Made by a program: the position numbers and the translations under genes. Positions 14,472 through 21,837 of a DNA stretch of 64,000 nt are shown piece by piece. The notes under the pieces were generated by a model that was given only the letters and a program-made list of their open reading frames with translations, ran no database searches and was not told the origin of the DNA. The DNA lies in the NCBI GenBank assembly GCA_035196065.1, contig CP136575.1, forward strand, positions 1,269,001 through 1,333,000, read 5' to 3'. The stretch comes from Sphingobium sp. (lineage in GTDB: Bacteria; Pseudomonadota; Alphaproteobacteria; Sphingomonadales; Sphingomonadaceae). Within the stretch, counting starts at the first letter, position 1, and every line of letters begins with the position of its first letter.

Positions 14472-16520
14472 GTGATGCCACTTGACGCTGTTAACGGGCC
14501 AACTCTGACGATCGAAGGTCGCACTGCTGCAGGTGAGCCCAAGAGCTGGTACGTCCGCTTGTGGAATTATGCACAGGGCACGCCCGAGAATGCAGAAATC
14601 AACCTGAATTTTAGCGCGCTTGAGGGCGGCTTCTTGTTGCCGGATGAAGCGCAACCGGTGTTTGCCGGCGATATTGATCGCATGTTCATTTCGATGGTGC
14701 CGCCCAGCTATTCTTCGGAGGGATCGGTTTTTCCGGCTGGCGCCGAAGGCTGGGTTGAGCTGGACCAGATCCGCTGTGACGGTGCAGGGGTGATGCTCGA
14801 TACCGGCGATGTCGTTTTGCCCGAGCATGATCTGAAAATGGCGACGGGATATGACGATGCTTACAACCAGACGCCGGAACGTCTGCTGCGGCAGATAGAG
14901 GCGCTCGGATATCGGGACACGATCAACCATTATGTCGGAATGAGCCATTATTTCCGGCTCGAGCCGCTGGGTGAGGGGCATTATGTGAGCCTCGCCGGCG
15001 GGGCGCTAAACACTCCTTGCCGCAACTGGCATATTGATTTTGCGAACCGCGCAAAATCCTATGGCTATGATCTGATATTCTCGCTCAGCTACGAATTGTT
15101 CGATGCCCATTGCTGGAACGATTGGAAGCAGCGCGCTGCAAATGGCGATCCGGCGCTGACGGGCTGGTCGCCGCCTTCGACCTTGCTTTCGCCCGCTCAT
15201 GCTGGCGCGATGGAATATTTGCAGGCGATAGGTCGCGCCTTTGGTTATATTCAGAAACTGGCAGGCTTGCCGGTAAAGTTCCAGGTCGGCGAACCATGGT
15301 GGTGGATCACGACCGATCATCGGATCTGCCTCTATGATGCCGCCGCAACCGCCGCCTTCGGGCCGCTTTCCGTACCGATCAGCGATATTCGCGGGACAAA
15401 GTCGGCCGCACAGCAGGCCATGCTGGATAAGGCAGGGGAAATGCTTGCCACGTCAACAGCAGGGCTGGTCGCGGCGGTGAGGGACGAAGCGGGATCTGTG
15501 CCCTTCACCAGCTATGTACTGGTCTATTTACCGACAGTGCTCGATCCCCTCGCGCCAGATGCGCAACGCGCCAATGTGCCGATCGGCTGGGCCGCGCCTG
15601 CTTTCGACGTGTTGCAGCTTGAAGATTATGACTGGGTCATCGCCGGAAATCATGGCGCGACCGAAAGGGGTGTCGCGCTTGCGACCGTGCGGCTTGGCTA
15701 TCCGATAGAGGAGCAGCATTATTTTTCCGGCTTTGTGTTGAGGCCGCAGGATCGGGCTCAATGGCGCGACATTGAATTCGCCGCCGCCGGCGCAGCCAGG
15801 CGCGGTACGGCGCAGACCTATATCTGGGCGCTACCGCAAATCGCACGCGACGGCTTCACGCATTTCCGGATCGGCCAAGAAAGCGAGGACGATGTGCAGG
15901 CATTTGAGGATATTTTGTTTCCGGTCGAAATCGGTCGTGAGGCAGAGGCTATCGCAGAATTTTCGACTCAGATCGTGACAACCAAATCAGGGCATGAGCG
16001 CCGCAACAGCGACTGGTCGGATGCGCGCATGTCATACGATGTTGCCCCGGGCGTGCGATCCGAGGACGAACTTGCAGAATTGATCCAATTCTTCCGCGCG
16101 CGCCGCGGCAGCGCGATTGCATTTCGTTTTTCTGACCCGTTTGACGACAGCTCGAACGGGATGCTCGGTCAGCCGACGCCGCTCGACCAGCCATTGGCGA
16201 TCGGAGATGGCATCCGCACCCGCTTTTCACTGGTAAAATCTTATGGTGTCGGCCCAGATCAGCAGGTGCGGCATATCACGCGGCCAAGGCCCGGTTCGAT
16301 CAGTGTGGCAATTAATGGCTTACCCTCGACCAACTGGTCGCTCGGCGACCAGGGTGAGATTATCTTTGCTGATCCGCCTGCAACCGGCGCTGTTATTACT
16401 GCAGGTTTCCGCTTCGATGTTCCGGTACGCTTCGTCGATGACCGTATTGAGGTGAACCGCGCAACCTTCGGTGCTGGAGCCATGCCATCGGTGATGCTGG
16501 TTGAGGTTAAGGAAGGCTGA
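14472..16520 (+). CDS. Tail protein: TIM-barrel-like domain fused to DUF2460 (gp12-like), 5' end lost to frameshift
   Basis: 682 aa as an ORF from GTG 14472; with the upstream fragment restored it would be about 776 aa. The middle (about 140-450) looks like a TIM-barrel, glycosidase-like fold: YRDTINHYVGMSHYFRL, YGYDLIFSLSYELFDAHCW, KFQVGEPWWW, DVLQLEDYDWV, RGTAQTYIWALPQI. The last 210 residues are DUF2460, the distal tail family: FSTQIVTTKSGHERRNSDWSDARM, LIQFFRARRGSAIAFRFSDP, and VRFVDDRIEVNRATFGAGAMPS. RcGTA gp12 has only DUF2460. The N-terminal part may be of the non-contractile tail sheath type; that is a guess. Confidence 0.82.
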   Translation: MMPLDAVNGPTLTIEGRTAAGEPKSWYVRLWNYAQGTPENAEINLNFSALEGGFLLPDEAQPVFAGDIDRMFISMVPPSYSSEGSVFPAGAEGWVELDQIRCDGAGVMLDTGDVVLPEHDLKMATGYDDAYNQTPERLLRQIEALGYRDTINHYVGMSHYFRLEPLGEGHYVSLAGGALNTPCRNWHIDFANRAKSYGYDLIFSLSYELFDAHCWNDWKQRAANGDPALTGWSPPSTLLSPAHAGAMEYLQAIGRAFGYIQKLAGLPVKFQVGEPWWWITTDHRICLYDAAATAAFGPLSVPISDIRGTKSAAQQAMLDKAGEMLATSTAGLVAAVRDEAGSVPFTSYVLVYLPTVLDPLAPDAQRANVPIGWAAPAFDVLQLEDYDWVIAGNHGATERGVALATVRLGYPIEEQHYFSGFVLRPQDRAQWRDIEFAAAGAARRGTAQTYIWALPQIARDGFTHFRIGQESEDDVQAFEDILFPVEIGREAEAIAEFSTQIVTTKSGHERRNSDWSDARMSYDVAPGVRSEDELAELIQFFRARRGSAIAFRFSDPFDDSSNGMLGQPTPLDQPLAIGDGIRTRFSLVKSYGVGPDQQVRHITRPRPGSISVAINGLPSTNWSLGDQGEIIFADPPATGAVITAGFRFDVPVRFVDDRIEVNRATFGAGAMPSVMLVEVKEG

Positions 16521-17341
16521 TGGCGGACCAATGGCTGGAGGGGCCGGTTACCAGTTCGGCATTTGGCTGGCGGCTCGAGCGAAGTGACGGTGTCACGATC
16601 GGTTTCACCTCCCATGACCAAGATGTGATGCTGGACGGGCTGCGATATCGCGCAAGCCCCGGGCTTGTTCCAACTTCCATTACTGAAAGATCGGGGCTCG
16701 AAGATGGTGGGCTTGATCTCAAAGGGGCGCTAAGTTCGGATGCCATTCGTGCCGACGATCTGAGGGCCGGCAAATGGGATGGCGCCATGCTGGAAATCTT
16801 CCTTTTCGACTGGGCGCATGTGAATGCGGGGCGCAGGCCGCTTGCAACCGGCTGGCTGGGATCGGTGGAGTTTGATGCAAGCGGATTTTCAGTCGAGGTC
16901 GACGGGCCAGCGTCGCGGCTTCTCACGCCTGTTGCACCATTTACCTCCCCGACATGCCGGGCGCATTTTTGCGATGCGAAATGCGGCCTGAATGGCCAGC
17001 GCTTCCGACATCGCGCCTTGCTATCGGCAATTGAAGATGTCGAAATCGTGATCAACGGGCTTGCTTCTGCCGATCTGGCAAAGTTCGACCAAGGTGAAAT
17101 GCGATGGCAAAGCGGCGCCAATTGCGGGTTTCGTCATTCCATTCTGGGCACGACGGCTACTGCGTTGATTCTTGACAGACCACCCCCTGAAATTGCGGAG
17201 CCGGGTGCTGTGATCGAACTTTATGAGGGTTGCGACAAACGTTTTTCCACCTGCGCGGAACGTTTTGGCAATGCCGTCAATTTTCGTGGGGAACCGTATT
17301 TGCCGGGCAATGACTTGCTTACGCGCTTTCCTGGTTTTTGA
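16520..17341 (+). CDS. Tail hub protein (DUF2163, gp13-like)
   Basis: 273 aa; starts in the previous stop. Family features: an N-terminal domain with TIGFTSHDQDVMLDGLRYRASPGL, a beta-rich centre (LATGWLGSVEFDASGFSVEVDGPASRLL) and two Cys motifs, SPTCRAHFCDAKCGL and YEGCDKRFSTCAERFGN-AVNFRGEPYLPG. In RcGTA the homologous hub binds an iron-sulfur cluster; the Cys residues needed for that are present here. It joins distal tail and tip. Confidence 0.92.
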   Translation: MADQWLEGPVTSSAFGWRLERSDGVTIGFTSHDQDVMLDGLRYRASPGLVPTSITERSGLEDGGLDLKGALSSDAIRADDLRAGKWDGAMLEIFLFDWAHVNAGRRPLATGWLGSVEFDASGFSVEVDGPASRLLTPVAPFTSPTCRAHFCDAKCGLNGQRFRHRALLSAIEDVEIVINGLASADLAKFDQGEMRWQSGANCGFRHSILGTTATALILDRPPPEIAEPGAVIELYEGCDKRFSTCAERFGNAVNFRGEPYLPGNDLLTRFPGF

Positions 17342-17760
17342 TGGAAATCGATGACGCGCGGCGCGCGATTGCGAACCGTGCCCTAGCTGAGCTTGGTACA
17401 CCGTTTCGCCTTTTTGGTCAGACGAGCAAGGTTGGGCTTGATTGCGTCGGCCTTGCATTGATCGCGTTGGGGCCGTTGCTGCCTGACCGCATGGTCATGC
17501 GGCCCTATCACCTCAGGGGAGAGCAACTTGAAACCGTTCGTCAGAGCCTGGCAGGGACGGCTCTTGTCGAGTTGGATTGCCCTGACGAGCGTCTACCCGG
17601 CGACCTCGCTTTAGTGTCGCCGTCGCCGTCGCAGCTTCACTTCATGATCGCCGCTCTCGGCGGATGGGTTCACGCTGACGCTGCGCTCCGCCGCGTCGTC
17701 TTGCGTCCCGGACGTTTGCCTTGGCAGCTGCGATCTCTTTGGCGACTAGGTAGGATTTGA
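17341..17760 (+). CDS. NlpC/P60-like tail peptidase (gp14-like)
   Basis: 139 aa from ATG 17341, overlapping the hub stop (TGATG). It is predicted to cut peptidoglycan peptides during DNA entry. GTPFRLFGQTSKVGLDCVGLAL carries the catalytic Cys; QLHFMIAALGGWVHADAALRRVV carries the His. Length fits the GTA peptidase, which is shorter than most NlpC/P60 enzymes. Confidence 0.9.
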   Translation: MEIDDARRAIANRALAELGTPFRLFGQTSKVGLDCVGLALIALGPLLPDRMVMRPYHLRGEQLETVRQSLAGTALVELDCPDERLPGDLALVSPSPSQLHFMIAALGGWVHADAALRRVVLRPGRLPWQLRSLWRLGRI

Positions 17761-17761
17761 T

Positions 17762-19936
17762 ATGGCAACCTTGGTTTTTACCGCAATTGGCAGCGCGATT
17801 GCCGGGCCTGTCGGCGGTCTCGTGGGCAGCCTGATTGGACAGCGAGCAGATTCCGTATTTTTTGGCGCAACGAGGCGAAGTGAAGGGCCGCGTATCAAGG
17901 AGCTTGCTGTCCAAACCTCAAGCTATGGCACGCAATTGCCAGCCATTTTCGGCGCAATGCGTGTTGCCGGAACGGTTATATGGTCGACAGACCTAATCGA
18001 AAAACGGACCACAACTTCTGGCGGCAAGAGCAGGCCGTCGAGTGTAAATTACAGCTATTCGGTCAGTCTTGCGATCGCACTTTCCAGCCGCCCCGTTGCC
18101 CGCTTGGGGCGCATTTGGGCGGAAGGTAATCTGCTGCGCGGCGATGCGGGTGATTTCAAGGTTGAAACGGGATTCCGTTTCCATTCAGGGTATGCGGATC
18201 AAGTCCCAGATCCATTAATCGCTTCGGCTGAAGGCGGCGGGCAAAGCCCTGCTTATCGTGATATTTGCTATGCGGTTTTTGAAAATCTGCAACTGGCCGA
18301 TTTCGGCAATCGAATTCCGTCAATGACGTTTGAGTTATTCGAACGTGATGGATCGGTACTGCTGGCCGATATCTGCGCAACGGCCAGTGAAGGGGCACTG
18401 TCGGGGACGGCGGAAGACGCGGTCACGGGATATGCCCTTCAGGGCAGCAATATCCGGACGGCGCTTTCCACCTTGATTGAAACCAGTGCAGCGCAGGTAA
18501 GACCCGACGGCGAAAATCTCGAACTGTTTACGCCTGACCCCGAGATTATTTTTGACGGTGATACCCGGGAGGTGTTGGTTCAAGGTGAGGAATCCGAAAG
18601 GAATTTCACTGACAGTCGCGCAGGTGCGCGGGGTCATCCATCTGCATTGTCCTTGCGCTATTACGATCAGGATCGCGACTATCAGGCCGGGGTGCAAAGC
18701 GGCGGTTGGTCACCAAAGGGCATTGCCGAAGATCAATTGGATTTACCTGCCGTTTTGCGGGCAAGTGATGCTCGGCAGATTGTCCGAAACCTGCAAGCCC
18801 GGCGTCATGCGGGCCGGGATCGCCGGCATATTGCGCTGGCTATCGGGCCGAAGACCCTATCGATCGGCCAAGCTGTCGGATCGACCAGCATTCGTATTAG
18901 CGCCATTGAACATCATGCAGGCTATGCAATCGTGGACTGCCCCCGTTGGGCCTTCCCCCGTTTAACACAGGCCCAGCCGGTCGATCCCGGAAGGCACCAG
19001 CCACCGCCAGACCTCTTGCCAGGGCAGACAGTTTTGAAGCTGATCGAACTGCCGTCGGTGGGTTCAACAGCGGCAACGGCCCCTATCCTCGCCGTTGCGG
19101 CGGGCGGAACTGAGGCTGGATGGCGACGGGCAGCGATTTCGCAACGTATCGACGATTCCTATCTCGACGCGGGGTCGGTAGTCCGGCCCGCAGCGATCGG
19201 AGAGCTACTCCTGCCCATAGGCGCGCATCCCGCGCAGTTGATCGACCGTGCGAGCACGATGCGCATAAGGGTTGATACCAATGCTGCGCCGCCAGAATTC
19301 AACGCCGGAACTCCGCTGCATCCCGATGCGCCCTATGTGATGATTGGTGACGAGTTGATGCGTGTTGGCTCGATCGAACCGCAGGGCGGTGACGTCTATG
19401 CAGTGCGGATGCTGCTGCGCGATTGCGCGAAAATAGGCGTTGCGACGGCACATCCGGCGGGAAGCGCGGCGGTTTTTGTCGACCGCGACAATCTCGCTTT
19501 TCCCGACCTTCGGGCGCTTACAATCGGAAATGTTATTGAAATCGCTGCTACAGCTATGGGCGATGATATGGCAGTAACAGCATCCCGGCAGGTTGATGGC
19601 ATGGCGGTTTTGCCTTGCGCACCGGTGCATGGTCGCGCCCAAAGTCGGTCCGATGGATCACTCGTGATCAATTGGATTTGGCGCGCACGGCATGATCCAG
19701 GCTGGCTCGACTGGGTTGATATGCCAGTGGCGGAATCCGGCCTTGTCTTCGAGGTCATGGTATCTAGCGATAGCGAGACTTTATTGAACGCAACAACAAC
19801 AGAAGAAGCTCTGGAAATCGACGCCGCCACATTATCGGCCTGGCCGGTCGGGCCTGGGGACCAACTGGACATTGCCCTTCGTCAGCTTGGAGATTTCGGC
19901 CGATCGCTGCCGTATGTCTTTACATTAATCCTGTGA
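17762..19936 (+). CDS. Tail tip/host-specificity protein (gp15-like, without TIM-barrel insert)
   Basis: 724 aa; RcGTA gp15 is roughly 1300 aa. The N-terminus has a Gly-rich hydrophobic segment (FTAIGSAIAGPVGGLVGSLIGQ) and the tail-protein start SYGTQLPAIFGAMRVAGTVIWSTDL; the rest is beta-rich and matches the phage-tail_3-like region (LARLGRIWAEG-type motif, then YALQGSNIRTALSTLIE, YDQDRDYQAG). The GTA TIM-barrel domain of the longer homologues is absent, while a TIM-barrel-like region is found in 14472-16520. A BLAST comparison would show whether this is the rule in sphingomonad clusters. Confidence 0.88.
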   Translation: MATLVFTAIGSAIAGPVGGLVGSLIGQRADSVFFGATRRSEGPRIKELAVQTSSYGTQLPAIFGAMRVAGTVIWSTDLIEKRTTTSGGKSRPSSVNYSYSVSLAIALSSRPVARLGRIWAEGNLLRGDAGDFKVETGFRFHSGYADQVPDPLIASAEGGGQSPAYRDICYAVFENLQLADFGNRIPSMTFELFERDGSVLLADICATASEGALSGTAEDAVTGYALQGSNIRTALSTLIETSAAQVRPDGENLELFTPDPEIIFDGDTREVLVQGEESERNFTDSRAGARGHPSALSLRYYDQDRDYQAGVQSGGWSPKGIAEDQLDLPAVLRASDARQIVRNLQARRHAGRDRRHIALAIGPKTLSIGQAVGSTSIRISAIEHHAGYAIVDCPRWAFPRLTQAQPVDPGRHQPPPDLLPGQTVLKLIELPSVGSTAATAPILAVAAGGTEAGWRRAAISQRIDDSYLDAGSVVRPAAIGELLLPIGAHPAQLIDRASTMRIRVDTNAAPPEFNAGTPLHPDAPYVMIGDELMRVGSIEPQGGDVYAVRMLLRDCAKIGVATAHPAGSAAVFVDRDNLAFPDLRALTIGNVIEIAATAMGDDMAVTASRQVDGMAVLPCAPVHGRAQSRSDGSLVINWIWRARHDPGWLDWVDMPVAESGLVFEVMVSSDSETLLNATTTEEALEIDAATLSAWPVGPGDQLDIALRQLGDFGRSLPYVFTLIL

Positions 19937-19966
19937 CGCTGAGCCATTTTTTCGATCGGGAGTATC

Positions 19967-20416
19967 ATGGAATTGGAAACGCATCGATTTGCGCTGCCGC
20001 AACTTGTAGTTGCGCAGGCCCATAAGGAAATCACGCATAATGAGGCACTTGTTCTTGTGGATGCGCTCTTGCATCCGCTGGTCGAGGGGGTGGCGACAGC
20101 TCCGCCTGCATTGTCCATAAACGATGCCGGCAAATGCTGGCTTGTCGGCAATGCGTCTTCGGATAGTTTTGCCGGGAAAGAAGACCATCTGGCCTATTGG
20201 ACGGGTGGTTCCTGGCGATTTACTGGCCCTATACTTGGAATGCGCGTCTGGCATCGGCCAGGGGGGTACATGATCAATTATACCGGTCAAGGTTGGGTGT
20301 CTTTCGCTACTGTAGCATCGCCTTCCGGTGGCGCGGTCGTAGACGCGGAATGTCGGGCTGCCATGAGCGAATTGATCTCGAGGCTGAGCGATGCGGGGAT
20401 ATTGCGCACGACATGA
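19967..20416 (+). CDS. DUF2793 tail-associated protein
   Basis: 149 aa. It matches the DUF2793 layout: LPQLVVAQAHKEITHNEALVLVDALLHP, then PPALSINDAGKCWLVGNASSDSFAGKEDHLAYWTGGSWRFTGPILGMRVW. Proteins of this family commonly end GTA-like and prophage tail modules and may form the distal fibre or receptor-binding part. It is the last gene of the cluster; the next gene (ompA-like) follows after 179 bp with its own leader. Confidence 0.87.
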   Translation: MELETHRFALPQLVVAQAHKEITHNEALVLVDALLHPLVEGVATAPPALSINDAGKCWLVGNASSDSFAGKEDHLAYWTGGSWRFTGPILGMRVWHRPGGYMINYTGQGWVSFATVASPSGGAVVDAECRAAMSELISRLSDAGILRTT

Positions 20417-20538
20417 AGACATGGCGCTATGCCTATCCGGACGAGGTAAAATCAAGCAGTTGCAGCAGACTGAATCTTTTGAAAGGCGACATTTTAGCAA
20501 CAGTTTAGCCCCAAAGTTAGCTTGCATGCTGCCAATAG

Positions 20539-20563
20539 AATCGGTAGGAACTATTCACCGATT
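20539..20563 (+). promoter_or_regulatory. Stem-loop in the ompA-like leader
   Basis: AATCGGT (20539-20545) and ACCGATT (20557-20563) form a perfect 7-bp stem with an 11-nt loop, 33 bp before the ompA-like ATG at 20596. Such 5'-leader stems often stabilise abundant outer-membrane-protein mRNAs. The rest of the gap 20417-20595 shows no convincing promoter. Confidence 0.45.
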
Positions 20564-20595
20564 TTCATTCCTAAGAAAGAAGAAGGGGAAAGTTG

Positions 20596-21726
20596 ATGCG
20601 TAAGTTAGCCATAGGCTTGGCACTCGCTTCCACCGCTCTGGCAACACCGTCAATGGCCCGTGATGGCCAATGGTATGTCGGAGTCGACGGCGGTGCGATG
20701 CTTGTTGAAGACCTCGATTATAACATCGGCGCTGCGCCGATCGATGCAACCGGAAACGCCGATACCGGTTATGACTTTGGTGGCGTTGTCGGCTATGACT
20801 TTGGCGGTTTCCGTCTTGAAGCTGAAGTTGGCTATCGCGAAACCGATCTCAAGAGCTTCGCCAGCGCGCTCTCGGCAATTCCGAGCGGTGCCGGCGCTGC
20901 ACTTGCTCGTGGCGGTGTCTATGATACCGGCGGTGATGCCAATGCACTGAGCTTCATGGTCAACGGCGTGCTCGATTTCGGCGACGATGATGGCCTGCAG
21001 GGCTTTGTTGGCGGTGGCGCAGGCGTTGCCCGCGTTGACGTCAATCAAGTTTTTGCTGCTCCGGCATGGCTCGATGATTCGGATACGGGTTTTGCATGGC
21101 AGGCTCTTGCCGGCGTTCGTGCTCCGCTCAGCGACAGCTGGGACGTGGGTCTGAAGTATCGCTTCTTCAATGCTGCTGGCGTTGATCTTGTCGATCGCCT
21201 TGGCCGCGATGTCAGCACGAAGTTCCGTTCGCACTCGCTGATGGGTAGCTTGGTCTACAACTTTGGTGGCGCACCTGAGCCGGAGCCCGCTCCGCCGCCG
21301 CCGCCGCCGGTTGTAGCTCCGCCGCCGCCGCCGCCGCCACCCCCGCCGCCGCCGCCGCCGCCGCGTCCGCCGGTTTGCCAGACTGGCCCGTACATCGTGT
21401 TCTTCGATTGGGATAAGTCCAATCTGCGTCCCGACGCAGCTTCGACCCTCGATAACGCGGTTGCACAATATGCCAATTGCGGCAACGCTCGCGTCATGCT
21501 TGCCGGTCACGCCGACAAGTCGGGTTCGGATCGTTACAATGTCGGCCTGTCGCAGCGCCGCAACGCAACGGTTCGCGCCTATCTTGAATCGAAGGGTGTC
21601 CCCGGTGGCGTAATCGCAACCGAAGCATTCGGCGAGTCGAAGCCGCTTGTTGATACCGCTGACGGTGTCCGCGAAGCGCAGAACCGCCGCGTTGAAGTGA
21701 CCTACGGCCCGGGTTCGGGAATGTAA
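20596..21726 (+). CDS. OmpA-family outer-membrane protein with poly-Pro linker
   Basis: 376 aa from ATG 20596 (AGGGGAAAG before it). Signal peptide about 1-21 (MRKLAIGLALASTALATPSMA). An 8-strand-type beta barrel follows (WYVGVDGGAML; GYDFGGFRLEAEVGYRE; WDVGLKYRFFNA). Next are a long Pro-rich linker (about 230-262, nearly all Pro with a few Ala, Val and Arg) and an OmpA-like peptidoglycan-binding domain (IVFFDWDKSNLRPDA; LAGHADKSGSDRYNVGLSQRR; FGESKPL; NRRVEV). It anchors the outer membrane to the wall. Confidence 0.95.
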   Translation: MRKLAIGLALASTALATPSMARDGQWYVGVDGGAMLVEDLDYNIGAAPIDATGNADTGYDFGGVVGYDFGGFRLEAEVGYRETDLKSFASALSAIPSGAGAALARGGVYDTGGDANALSFMVNGVLDFGDDDGLQGFVGGGAGVARVDVNQVFAAPAWLDDSDTGFAWQALAGVRAPLSDSWDVGLKYRFFNAAGVDLVDRLGRDVSTKFRSHSLMGSLVYNFGGAPEPEPAPPPPPPVVAPPPPPPPPPPPPPPPRPPVCQTGPYIVFFDWDKSNLRPDAASTLDNAVAQYANCGNARVMLAGHADKSGSDRYNVGLSQRRNATVRAYLESKGVPGGVIATEAFGESKPLVDTADGVREAQNRRVEVTYGPGSGM

Positions 21727-21753
21727 TCACTTCACCTTGAGTGAATAAGGAAG

Positions 21754-21779
21754 GGGCCGGCTTTGCCGGCCCTTTTTTT
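21754..21779 (+). terminator. Rho-independent terminator of the ompA-like gene
   Basis: GGGCCGGC (21754-21761), loop TTT, GCCGGCCC (21765-21772), then seven T (21773-21779). It is a strong intrinsic terminator 27 bp after the stop codon, and it lies before the convergent glnD. Confidence 0.92.
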
Positions 21780-21837
21780 ATCTGCAGATGAAGCGATGCC
21801 GCTGTTATGGTCCGTCTGCGCGCAATGGTCTGCCAGT

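Noticed and set aside
21212-21510. Minus-strand ORFs with poly-Gly/poly-Ala opposite the ompA-like linker
   Set aside because: They are frame shadows of the Pro-rich linker (CCG repeats) and not genes.
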